Source: Closterium sp. NIES-65 (taxonomy: Eukaryota; Streptophyta; Zygnematophyceae; Desmidiales; Closteriaceae). From it: DNA of 64,000 nucleotides. The translations under genes were made by a program, and so were the position numbers. The stretch is from contig CANXME010002675.1 in assembly GCA_948144175.1 (NCBI GenBank), forward strand, positions 1,674,001-1,738,000. The letters are read 5' to 3'. This document shows, in pieces, positions 1 to 9,657 of the stretch; the stretch's first letter is position 1, and each line of letters starts with the position of its first letter. The notes below the pieces were generated by a model. The model did no database searches, was not told where the DNA came from, and saw nothing but the letters and a program-made list of their open reading frames with translations.

Positions 1-872
1 GTTTCTTATCACTGCGCTCCCTCCACCTGACCTTCAGCTGCACCGCGACCCTTGGGACACCGTCGACTGAGGCAATAAGCCCTCTACCCTATGACTGACC
101 CCGAGCCACTCGATCCAACATTTGTCCCCAGAACCATCCTTGGGACCAACGTTCCCCTCTTCGTGATTCTCGACAGAGAATTTTTGGCACTGATGCTGAC
201 TACGGCGAACAACAACGAAGAAGGAGTTCACAAAGCGGTAGCAGTACCCGCCGCAGTACCAGAAAAAATACCTCGATGCAGTGCGCGCACGCTACATGCG
301 CACTTCTGAACTCCACACCAACGATGACCTTTGGCACCAGCGTCTCGGTCAACCCTCACGCATAACGCTGAATAACAGCATCGAAGCTGGCGTGTTTGCG
401 CCTGGCGCACTCTTGCGCCCAGATGACACCAAGGTGAGAAGCACGACATAGCCGCGTTGAGTCACCAGCCATTCTCGCTGTTCGAACTTGGAACCAACTG
501 CTGCCCCAAGCTGCGCAAAGTGTGCAGCGACTTTCTCGTCGTGGGCCATTGCGGAATCAACGACTAGTAGTACACGCTCACCTTCGTCGACGCGGGAACG
601 TGCTATGTCTGGATCGTGAACGTAGAGGTGCGTAGTAGAGCATAAGAAGTCTTCCACATCTGGCTGGCGCACGCACATCGGCAATCTAGGGAGAAACTAA
701 AAATCTGGCAATCGGACGGAGTAGCGGAATTTATGAGCAAGGAGCTGCAGGATTACCTGGCACAAAAGGGAATCAAGCATCAAATTTCCCTCCCCTACGC
801 GCACCAGCAGCAAGGTGTAGCTGAGCCCAAGCACCGTACGCTCATGACGAAGGTGCGGGCGCTGCTGAAGCA
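1..872 (+). mobile_element. Copia element A, left part (GAG-pre-integrase and integrase remnant)
   Basis: Decayed Ty1/Copia pol fragment whose 5' end lies outside the window. Around 320-360 the translation reads DDLWHQRLGQPS, the typical GAG-pre-integrase signature. Around 785-865 it reads SLPYAHQQQGVAEPKHRT, the integrase stretch that follows the second catalytic Asp and contains the usual QQ-G-AE pattern. The piece stops at 872 because element X is inserted there; the 5 bases AAGCA (868-872) are repeated at 2355-2359. A resumes at 2355 and again at 30596. It is heavily decayed, with many breaks, and is the oldest layer of the left half. Confidence 0.8.
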
Positions 873-1099
873 TGTCAGAATAGTATATAATTCTATGTAT
901 TGTTCTATAACTGCCTGTAGTGTAGAATACTGTAGTTATATAAATTTCTGTTTGGTGGTGCACCTTTCTTCATTCTTGCTTATTTGTACTGCTCGCTCTA
1001 TAGTGAACACCCTCTTTTGTTGGTCAAACTTCTCCCTCGCTACTCTCGTCTTCCTGAAAACCTAGCCATGGCGCCTAAGATTAATCTACTCTTCTGATA
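873..1099 (+). repeat. X 5' LTR (227 bp)
   Basis: Begins TGTCAGAATA and ends CTTCTGATA, directly followed by the primer site. It contains a TATA-like stretch, TTATATAAAT, near 933-942, which could be the promoter. The ends are TG...TA rather than the usual TG...CA, and the 3' copy has the same ends, so this was inherited and not a late mutation. Confidence 0.92.
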
Positions 1100-1111
1100 T
1101 GGTATCAGAGC
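1100..1111 (+). promoter_or_regulatory. X primer binding site (initiator tRNA-Met)
   Basis: TGGTATCAGAGC starts at the first base after the 5' LTR and is the complement of the 3' end of plant initiator tRNA-Met. It is followed at 1127-1135 by GGGCCCACC, a motif also found downstream of the primer site in B, J, M and N. Confidence 0.9.
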
Positions 1112-1419
1112 TAGTTTTCGATCAATGGGCCCACCGATTTTCGACCCTGTCATGGCGGCCCTCCCTCCCAATGAGTTTATGCTGCAATCGTGCTGCCACA
1201 ATGACCGTCGCGTCGAAGTCCGCGACAGTCCTGATCGTCAGCGCGATCGACGGGGCGAAGGCGGCGCTCTGCTCGTCGCGCTGCCTCGTCGCCCCGTCGT
1301 TCGCGGCCATACTGCCCCGTCGCAGCTTTGTCGCACCTTCGTTACAGCCCTCTGTCCCGCTCGTCGTGTCCGAGCTACTATCCTCGCCCACCCTCCCGCC
1401 GGTCTCGCTGCAACTGTCG

Positions 1420-1785
1420 CACCTGCTGCTGCCGTGCGCGATCCTGCTGTGGGGGGAGGTCGTGTGACGGGGTGGCTGCTGTGAGCCGCCAGCAGCACCT
1501 GCCGTCGCCCTTTATCGCCCCATACGCGACTGTCGCTGTGGGGGGGAGGGTGAGGGAGTGGCGGGAGCGCACCCGCAGTTAATCGCCGACGCCCATTTCT
1601 CTCCTCTCTCTCCCTGCAGCGCTGGTCGCTGTGGGGGATGGGGGGGAGTGTGAGGTGGTGGCGAGAGAGATTTCGCAGCACTAACACCCGTCCCCCCTCC
1701 TCTCTCTCTCACTGCCGCACTTGCAGCTGTGGGGGGGAGGGTGAGAGGGGGTGGCGGAAGTCAGTCGGGCATCTGCTGCTGACGC
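1420..1785 (+). repeat. X internal degenerate tandem repeats
   Basis: Three or four imperfect units of roughly 70-110 bp. Each has a pyrimidine-rich start (TCCTCTCTCTC), then CGCTGTGGGGG and a G-rich GAGGGTGAG-GGTGGCG part. They occupy the place that leader repeats occupy in the autonomous Copia copies. Open frames across this stretch are low-complexity and I do not regard them as genes. Confidence 0.65.
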
Positions 1786-2117
1786 CCGCTGCTACCGTGG
1801 CACCTCCAGCTGCCGCCCCTGCTGCCACCTGCCTTTACTGCCTTTGCTTCTGCTGCCTGCTGCTAGGGGCCTGCAGGTGCTGCCGTCGAGCCGCTGCTGT
1901 CCTGCTGTACGTTGCAGCCACAGAGCCTGCTCCTCAGGCGACCTGCCGCCCCTACACCTGCTACTGTTTCTGCCTTGGCCAAGGGGTTGGTATAGCTGGA
2001 TCTGCCATCACTGCACCGGTTGCCACTGCACTTGCCTGTTGCTGTGATTTCCGCTGCGGCCTGTCTTGTGTACCCCATTATGGGGGCGTTGACTGCACAT
2101 TCTTCCCTACTGGCACT

Positions 2118-2127
2118 TATGGGGGCG
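2118..2127 (+). promoter_or_regulatory. X polypurine tract
   Basis: TATGGGGGCG lies immediately before the 3' LTR and closely matches TATGGGGGTG, found at the same place in C, F, J and P. It is the expected plus-strand priming site. Confidence 0.8.
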
Positions 2128-2354
2128 TGTCAGAATAATATATAATTCTATGTATTGTTCTATAACTGCCTGTAGTGTAGAATACTGTAGTTATATAAAT
2201 TTCTGTTTGGTGGTGCACCTTTCTTCATTCTTGCTTATTTGTACTGCTCGCTCTATAGTGAACACCCTCTTTTGTTGGTCAAACTTCTCCCTCGCTACTC
2301 TCGTCTTCCTGAAAACCTAGCCATGGCGCCTAAGATGAATCTACTCTTCTGATA
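2128..2354 (+). repeat. X 3' LTR (227 bp)
   Basis: Same length and ends as the 5' LTR, with two mismatches by eye, about 0.9 percent. It is followed by the AAGCA duplication and then by the resumed element A. Confidence 0.92.
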
Positions 2355-4395
2355 AAGCAATCAAAGCTTCCACCAACATACTCGACCTACGCAATGCACC
2401 ACACCGTGCGGGTGCACAACCTGCTATCAACCAGTGCCATCACCACCAACTTGTCCTCGCATTCGAAGTGGATGGGGACGAAAGATGACACATCCATGCT
2501 CCACGTGTGTGGGTGCATGGTGCATCCCCACACGCCGACATCAACTATCAGGAAATTCGCAAGCCGCGCATGCTGGGGAATTCACCTCGGCATCAGCCAC
2601 GAATACAAGGCGTGGCTCATCCTGGACCTCATCCACCAGAAGGTTACGAATGCGTGCGACGTCATCTTCTACGAGCGGCTCTTCCTCGAGAAATTCTGCG
2701 AAGAAGAGCAGATGAACGCAAATCGCGTTTATGCCAACAACGGGCACAGCTACGCCACACCTAAAGACGAAGCCGCCATGGCCATTCTGGGGCAGGACAT
2801 CAGAGGCGAATTCACAAGAGGCAATCGCCACAGCAGCGATGACGGCGCCGACGATTTCCCCGGAGCAGAAATCAGTGGAGCAAGATGAAGCAGCAGCGGT
2901 GAAGCACCGCCAGCACCACCTGAACCAGAGAGCGACGACGACGACGTGCAGGAGGTCATCCCGCAGCATTGCCACAACAACACCATTTCTGGACTGCAGC
3001 TTCTCGGGCTCCACACCGCCACCTCAACGGCGCCATGTGTCATCGAGCCAAAGAACCCGCGCCAAACACTCACGGGACCGCACGGCAAGGAATGGCGCGA
3101 GGCGATGGATGCAGAAATTAGGCGCTCGAGTCCTACGACACTTGGGTGCTCATCGATTGAGCAGCAACCAAAAGGAGGACTCTCTCCAGGAAATGGGTCT
3201 TCCGCATGAAGACAGCAGCGGACAGCACATTCGAGGGATTTAAGACGCCTTGGGTCGTGCGTGGCTACGATCACAGGCGCGGCATTGACTTCGACAGTCA
3301 GCGCCAACATCGATGACATTGACGTTTGCGCCGGTCAGCGGTCACACCTCCGTCAGAATTCTGCTCACCATTGCCGCCGCAAGGCACTTGCCACCTCGGC
3401 GGATCGACGTGAAGAACGCGTTCCTCTACGCGTTAGTAGATGCTGTAATCTACGTGGAGCAGGTGCACACAAATGGCGAAGGAGATTCACGTGTGTGCCA
3501 GCTGCGAAAGTCCCTTTACGGGATTAAACAGGCGCCAAGGCCCTGGTAGCAGTACCCGCACAACATTCTGCTTGAGATAGGCTTCAAGCACGTGCCTCAC
3601 GATCCGGAATGTACCGCAGCGATTTCCACGGCGAATGCATCCTACTCACGGTATACGTCGCCGACCTTCTCATCTAGCAACAAGCTGCTTGAGCAGTTCG
3701 AGAAGAATCTCGCGAGGCGCGTCGACATCACCTGCAACCATGACGTGAAGCAGTTCCTTGGGTTGAACATCTCCTACTCACTAGACCCCATTCACCTCTC
3801 AGCAGCCAAGTATGCAGAAGAACTTGGCAAACATTTCAACATTGCGAATGAAAAATTCTCCATACCTTACCGCACTCCGGGGACCAAACCACAAACCTGA
3901 CAACAAAACCCTATCCCCCGCTGGACACTAGACTTACCAGCAGCAACTAGGATGCCTACTCTTCGCCTCTGTTACCTGCAGGCCTGATCTCTCGTACATC
4001 GCGAGTCAACTGGCTCAGTACTCACGCAAATCAACGGCTGAGAATCTCTTGGATCTTTAGCGGGCTCTGCAATTCTTCATCTCTACGCCCAATGTTGGGC
4101 TCTGCTACTCCACAGTCCCAACCACGTCCTTCAACCTCATCGGCTATGTGGACGCCGACCATGCCGCTGACCCCGACAATCGACGGTCCATAACCAGTTT
4201 TCTGTTTCACTTCGAGCCTAGCGGGCCCATCTCCTGGAACTCACAGAAGCAGGAGTTGGTTACCTTATCATCGGCAGAGGCCAAATTCATCGCAGCAACA
4301 GCAGCTTTGTTACGATGCGATCTGAGCTGGTAACTGGGTTTCACTAAAGGCCTAGGCTTAGTAGCCTAGGCCAAGCGGGTGTCGAGGTGGTGCAA
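2355..4395 (+). mobile_element. Copia element A, middle part (integrase C-terminal part, RT, RNase H remnant)
   Basis: Continuation of A after X. Integrase C-terminal region at about 2440-2720 (reads LHVCGCMVHPH, GIHLGISHEYKAW and DVIFYERLF). An acidic spacer follows, then RT at about 3040-3900, with RIDVKNAFLYALVDAVIYVE near 3400 and YGIKQAPRPW near 3520. RNase H starts at about 4100-4310 (VDADHAADPDNRRS, SSAEAKFIAA). The copy is decayed, with many breaks. It ends near 4395 against element B, and its RNase H tail is found 26 kb away at 30596, where the nested insertions end. It is a different Copia lineage from the short-LTR group. Confidence 0.82.
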
Positions 4396-7040
4396 CTAGG
4401 GCAGACACAGCAGTGGACTCAAAGGAAGGGTCAGAGACAACAGTAGCCAGAAGACGCGTGACAGTAGGACTGCCAGCACGAAGAGAGTCAGACCCCGGGT
4501 CAGTAAGAGCAGGAAGAGAGGACTCTGGAGGAGACGGCAAAGGGACACGCAGTGGAGCAATGGAAGGACGCAGTGCCATATGGTGCGTGCCTGGGACCGC
4601 AGGAGGACGCTGACGCGGAACACGACGACTAGTGCGAGCAGCACGAACAGGCGACGCAGGACGAGACGCAAGCTCACGACGCTCAGCAAGACCTCCAGTA
4701 GGACCAGTGTAGGGAGAAGGAGCAGGCAGTGGGGAAGCGGGCTGTAACAGTGACTCAGACTGGACAGGCGGTGGACACTCTAAGGAAGGAGCAGGACCAG
4801 CAGAAGGCGGGGGACCAAGAACCTGCTCAAGGAGCGGAGCAAAGTACAGCCGCGGCTGTGCAGCGCCTCCAAAACCAACAGGTACAGCACGAGCATCCCC
4901 AACGGCAGCACCAGCGCCAGTAGCACCCCCAGCTCTAGCACCGCCAACTCCACCACCCTCAGAAGCACCAGCGCCAGCAGCACCTCCAGCGCCAACACCC
5001 CCAGCAGCTCCAGCGCCAGCTGAACCACCGGAAGACTCAACAGCTCGAGCTCCAGCAGCTCCAGCAGCACCTACCCCAGCAGCACCGCCATCTCCAGCAC
5101 CGCCAGCACCTCCAGCACAAGGAGCACCCCCAGGCCCAGCAGCTCCAGTACCTCGAGTACGAGCACCTCCGGGACCCGTGGCAACAGTACCCTCAGCAGC
5201 AGTAGAACCTCCAGCTCCAGCACCACCTCCAGCTCCAGCAGCACGGCTCCAGCGCCGAGCAAACCACTCGCGCAGCTCCTGTGGAGAGGGTAGCTCCCGC
5301 CGGGACGAAGCACGCGAAGGACCTCCAGACCCAGTACCGCCAGACTCCACACGAGCAGGCCCAGCACCCTCAGGCTCCACACCTCCAGTCACAGCACCCC
5401 CAGGCTCAGCACCTCCAGGCTCTACACGCTCAGGCTCAGCACCCCCAGGCTCAGCACCCCCAGACCCCGCACCCGCAGGCTCAGCACCCCTAGCAGCACC
5501 AGAGTCAACAGCTACCTTGACAGGCTCGACTACGTCTACCTGAGACACACCTGAGGGGGCAGGACCCGGAGGGGGAAGGGGGTCTATCGGTGGGGGACCT
5601 GGAGCGAGGAAGAGCGGCGGCGGGGGAAGGGGTGCAGTGCGGTAGGGGAAGAGACGGTAGTAAGGAACCGACTCGTCAAACGTGACATCCTGGGAGGACA
5701 AAACACGGCGCGAGGTGGGGTGGTAAAACTGCCAACCAGGCGCGTCAGGGGGGAAGCCAAGGAAGACGCAGGGAACAGCACGGGTGGACAGCTTGTCCGA
5801 AGACAAGTTGCGGACAAAAGCCCGAGATCCCCAGACCTGAAACGCAGACGCATCGCCAACCTTCCCCATCCACCGCAGAGTAGGGGAGGTCTCCGGCAAG
5901 GAAATCTGGGGCTGAAGGTTGATCTGATGCGCTGCATACTGAACCGCGAACGGCCACAGAAAATGGGGAGCAGCCGCATGGATCATGGATGTACGAGCGA
6001 CGTCCATGACCATGCCAATGTGGCGCTCAGCAATCCCATTTTCCTGTGGAGAGGCCAGAAGCGTGGACGTCTGGCGGATGCCCCGTGCACGGCAGAAGGC
6101 TCACATAAGGTCAGAGGAAAACTCTCCGCCTCTGTCGGAGTGCAGACGCAGAACAGGAAAGTCCGAGCCGAAACTCTCTCTGAGCTGGAGACGAGCTGCG
6201 CGGATCCAGTCGATCAACACTTCAGTGACCTCACCCTTGCTGCGCAAGGGGAAGACTGTGGTGTAACGCGAGTAGTCGTCAACTACCAGCAGGAAGTAAC
6301 GCTCATGACCCTGTCCACGGACGCGGGCGGGGCCCCACACATCTATGTGAAGTGTCTACAGCGGAACCTCTGTCGGAGGAAACTCGGAGGAGTGAGGAGC
6401 AGCGCGCTGCTGCCCCTCAACGCAGGGAACGCAGGTAGGGTCAAGCCCCGGAGGAAGAGGAGGGAGGGACCGGGGGAGACAAGAGACAAGGACACGGGAG
6501 GCCATGCCTCGGAGACGAGGCAGGGAGGGGTGACCAAGGCGGTGGTACCATAGGAGAGTCTGGTGAGACAGGAGACGACACGAGCAGGGGGCAGACTCAG
6601 GACCAGACCTGGACGCTGCACCAAATACCTGACCCGACGCAGCTACCTGACCAGACGCAGAAACCGGAGGAGACTCAGTAGTCCGTGTGTACAGGCTCGA
6701 CCCCGGCTGACGGGTAAATGTCGCCAAGTATTGGCCCGTCGGAACACACGTGCAGTGGGTCACTCGCTAACTCGCACGAGTGAACTGGTCAACCCCCCCA
6801 TCCTGTAGATCAGCACCACTCACCAAGTTCGTAGAGAACGAGGGGAGGTAAAGACCTGATAGGGTGCCAGAAGGGGCCGCCGGACACGGTAAGATAGTGG
6901 AGAAGTGGGCAAGGACAGGACCCCCAGAGGGGCCTGCCAGGGAGACTGCAACCGGCCGACTAAGCGACGTGAGTGTGGTGCGGTCTCGAAAGAAGGAGCG
7001 GGAAGCACCCGAGTCAAGGGTGAAGGTGTGCAAAGCCTGA
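4396..7040 (-). pseudogene. B pol remnant: protease, GAG-pre-integrase, integrase, hinge
   Basis: The protease motif LDSGASRSFF lies near 7000. GAG-pre-integrase reads YHRLGHPSLPRLRGM near 6520-6560. The integrase core carries VVDDYSRYTTVFPL and LHSDRGGEFSS (about 6110-6300), followed by VARTSMIHAAAPHFLWPF near 5960 and the C-terminal VWGSRAFVRNL and VFLGFPPDAPGWQFYHP (about 5710-5860). A long hinge of GGAEPGGAEP-type repeats and Gly/Ala tracts follows, with the motif SPQELREWFARRWSRAAG near 5250-5300. No RT is present. In living relatives this polyprotein would be cut into enzymes that copy and integrate the element. Broken. Confidence 0.83.
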
Positions 7041-8561
7041 GCCGACGTGGTACCTGAGAGAGCAGACTCACTAGCACCTGGGGCAGCAGACTCACCAGCA
7101 CCGGGAGCAGCAGACTCACTAGCACCTAGAGCAGCAGCCTCACCAGCACCTAGAGCAGCAGCCTCAATGCTCGGGTCAGGGGGAACACTCAGGTAACAGT
7201 CACCCTCATCACTAGTAGACACAACATACATGGCAGCAAGAATAGCATTATAATCAAGATCAAAGATAGCAACCCCCGACCTAAGCAGCTCGCCCCTGCG
7301 AGGGATCTCAGTGGCGTCAGGGAACTGGAGACGCCAGGCGTCCGTCAGGCGGCCAAAGCAGCGCTGGGTGGTGTGCGGGCCACTGCACGGCTCACTAGTG
7401 CGGTCGCCGGTACGCAGGACGTAGGCACAGGGACCAGCACCCCCACACTGGTGACGCGCAGCGTACCACTCACGAAGCTGCTGGGGGGGCGGGGTCTCAC
7501 GAGTGCGCTGCTGCTGCTGGTGCTGACCACCACTGAAGCCGCCCCGCTGCACAGAGCCACCCCGACCAGCTCCACCGCCAACGCCGCCATCGCCGCCACC
7601 GCCACCACCGCCGCCGCCTCTGCTCCCACCGCCACCGCCGCCGCCGCCTTCGCCTCCACCGCCGCCACCGAAGCCCCCACCCCCGCCACCACTCCCTTTG
7701 CCACCCCCACCCCCTCCGCCGCCTCCACCGCCACCTCCACCGCCCCTGCCAGCTCCTCTAGCGCCCTTGCCCCCCTTGCCCTTGCCGTTGCGGCGTCTCC
7801 CGCTAGGGGCAGACGCAGCGCCGACCGACTCGGTGCCAACGAGGTCGACCTCAGCAGTAGAGGCAATAGAGGGCAAAAGGGGGGAGGGGGAGCACCCCTC
7901 AAAGAAGGGGGCACGAGGGTCACCACGAGAGGCTCCTACAGCAACTATACTCTTCTCAGCTGCCAGGAGGCGCTCCTCGAGGAGGTCAACGGTGAGTGTG
8001 GTGGGGCAAACAGAGAGGAAGTGGTCCCTGACCGAGCGAAGGGAGCCAGGGAGCCGGGTGACTAGGTAGTAGAGGGTGATGTACATGGGGGGGGGGGGGG
8101 TTCTTGGTGCAGAACTCAGCGGGAAGCGCAGCGCGGTAGTGGGTGTCACTAGTGCGAAGGTGCGTAATGAGGTCAGCGACTGTGGGGAAGGCGGCGAGGT
8201 CAGGGAACAGGTACGGCAGCATGAGGCGACTAAGGGCAGCAGTGGCAGGGGAAGAGCAGCGTGCAACTACAGCGTCGTACAAGGTCTTAGCACTCTTGTA
8301 CCGACTAAAGTGCGCGCGCTCAGTGGACGGCAAGTGACTACGCATAGCAAGACGTGCAGCAACATCGCGTGTGGCCCACTGTGAGCGAACAGTACTGTCA
8401 GCATCGGCAGCAGGGGCAGCAGAGGCGCCAGACGTGAGATCGAACAGTGAGAGACCATCTTTTCTATCGCACTGTAGGAAAAGCTGCAGATCATCGACCC
8501 AGACCTCAAATTCGACAGCCCGACCCTCAGCATCAAAGGTGAGAACACTAAGGGTGGCCAT
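7041..8561 (-). pseudogene. B gag remnant
   Basis: The conserved Gag start reads MATLSVLTFDAEGRAVEFEV, also found in J, M and P. A helical capsid-like part follows (LITHLRTSDTHYRAALPAEF and VTRLPGSLRSVRDHFLS regions), then a basic GRRRNGKGKGGKG stretch and a Gly-rich run (about 7560-7800). Next comes the motif PPQQLREWYAAR near 7460-7490 and a cysteine/histidine cluster with spacing C-x13-C-x3-H-x4-C (about 7350-7435) instead of the ordinary CCHC knuckle. An Ala-rich tail leads to the protease. The start was chosen by alignment with J and M. Broken by several changes. Confidence 0.8.
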
Positions 8562-9427
8562 GACAGCAGCTGCAGCAGGCTAGCAGCAGTAGCAGCAAGC
8601 TAGCAGTGGCAGCAGCAGGCTAGGAGCAGCTCAGCAGGATAGGCGCGGCTCGGCGGTGCTCTTACTAGGGCCGGGTGGGTAGAGGGCCGCAAGCGGTGGG
8701 GCAGGGCCGAGGCGCGCCGGTAGGGACAGTGCCGCGACAGGGCGGCAGAGGAGTGCCGCGCCTCGGCTGCAGGGCAGGGCTGGGACGGCAGCGGCGGCTG
8801 TCACGGCAGCGGCAGCGGCGGTTGTCCCAGAAGGAGCGGCGGCGGCTGTCACGGCAGCAGCGGCGGCGGCGACTGGTCGTAGAAGAAGCAGCAGCGGCAG
8901 CAGGCACGACGGCAGCTGCTGTTGGGGCGGCGACTATCGGGCGGCAGGGCCATGAAGAGCCGGGGAGGGGCCGCGAAGGGGCCGCGACGCGCCGCGAAGG
9001 AGCCGCGGAGGGGCCGTGAAGGAGCCGCGAGGGGCCGCGAAGGGCCGCGGAGGGGCCGGGAAGGGGCCGCTAAGGGCGGCAAAGGGGCCGCGAGGGGCCG
9101 CGAAGGGGTCGAGAAGGGGCCACGAGGGGCCGTGAAGGGGCCGCGAAGGGCGGCGACGGGGCCGAGAAGGGGCCGCGAGGGGCCGCGAAGGGGCTGCGAG
9201 GGGCCGCGAAGAGCGGCGAGGGGCCGCGAGGGGCCGCGAGGGGCCATGAGAGGGGCCACGAAGGGCCGCGGAGAGGTCGCGAGGGAGCCGCGAAGGGGCC
9301 GCGAAGGGCCGTGAGAGGGGCCGCAAAGGGGCCTTAAGAGGGCGTGACGGGCCGCTAAGGGCAGGGGACGCGACGGGAGGGCAGGAACACGGGGCGCGAC
9401 TAGGGCAGGCGCGAAGCGCGCTCCGGG

Positions 9428-9477
<50 letters not shown>

Positions 9478-9486
9478 CGTTTTAGT
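8562..9486 (-). repeat. B leader: GC-rich tandem repeats and long A tract
   Basis: Lies between the primer-site region and the Gag start. About 8930-9350 holds a degenerate tandem array of roughly 10-20 bp units of the GCCGCGAAGGG/GCCGCGAGGGG type (plus-strand view). A homopolymer of 46 T on the plus strand (9432-9477, A on the element's strand) sits next to the conserved palindrome region. Long open frames on both strands here are composition artefacts. Confidence 0.8.
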
Positions 9487-9532
9487 GGTGGGCCCTAGGA
9501 AACGTTCCCACTAGGGAACCTGCTCTATACCA
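9487..9532 (-). promoter_or_regulatory. B primer site, conserved palindrome and GGGCCCACC
   Basis: On the minus strand the LTR is followed by TGGTATAGAGCAGG (9532-9519), a variant of the initiator-Met primer site that N also carries. It overlaps the perfect inverted repeat GTTCCCTAGTGGGAAC (9504-9519), with GGGCCCACC at 9487-9495. The same order and spacing is found in J, M and N. By position this is a candidate RNA dimerisation or packaging signal (inference). Confidence 0.8.
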
Positions 9533-9657
9533 TGTGAAATAGTGAGGAATGAATGAACTAGGAAAGTGTGTGATACAAATATGAAACCCTAGAAACTTGT
9601 ACCCCTTAGTGTCTACCCCACTAGAGCCTACAAACACTATGTCATATATATCTGACA
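9533..9657 (-). repeat. B 5' LTR (125 bp)
   Basis: On the minus strand it begins TGTCAGATATATATGACAT and ends TTTCACA. Its middle shares GTAGTGGGGTAG-like and TAGTTCATTCATTCCTC-like segments with the N and P LTRs. No partner LTR remains in the window, so age cannot be judged from it. Confidence 0.85.

Larger units (their letters stand above)
873..2354 (+). mobile_element. Element X: young non-autonomous LTR element (TRIM/LARD-like)
   Basis: A complete 1,482-bp element with two 227-bp LTRs (873-1099 and 2128-2354) that differ at only two positions by eye, flanked by the target duplication AAGCA (868-872, 2355-2359). The internal 1.03 kb has an initiator-Met primer site right after the 5' LTR and a polypurine tract right before the 3' LTR. 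I find no protease, integrase, RT or RNase H. The interior is GC-rich repetitive sequence like the leaders of the autonomous Copia elements nearby, so X seems to keep only cis-acting signals and would have needed proteins from another element. The low LTR divergence says it is one of the youngest insertions here. Confidence 0.9.
4396..9657 (-). mobile_element. Copia element B, 5' half (LTR, leader, Gag, protease, integrase, hinge)
   Basis: Minus-strand short-LTR Copia. From its 5' end: LTR 9533-9657, primer site and palindrome 9487-9532, repetitive leader to about 8562, Gag from 8561, protease near 7000, GAG-pre-integrase near 6530, integrase about 5700-6345, and the Gly/Ala/Pro-rich hinge down to 4396. 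RT, RNase H and the 3' LTR are not present in the window. The left edge abuts element A and the right edge abuts the hinge of element C. Several breaks interrupt the coding part. It is closest to N, sharing the same primer-site variant and leader start. Confidence 0.87.

Noticed and set aside
1125-2138. Open frames inside X considered as a coding gene carried by the element
   Set aside because: Overlapping low-complexity frames on both strands in a GC-rich repeat, with no recognisable domain.
5178-5543. Pro/Ala-rich plus-strand frames opposite the B hinge
   Set aside because: They are the reverse of GGAEP-type hinge repeats, seen likewise in P, Q and R. Not genes.
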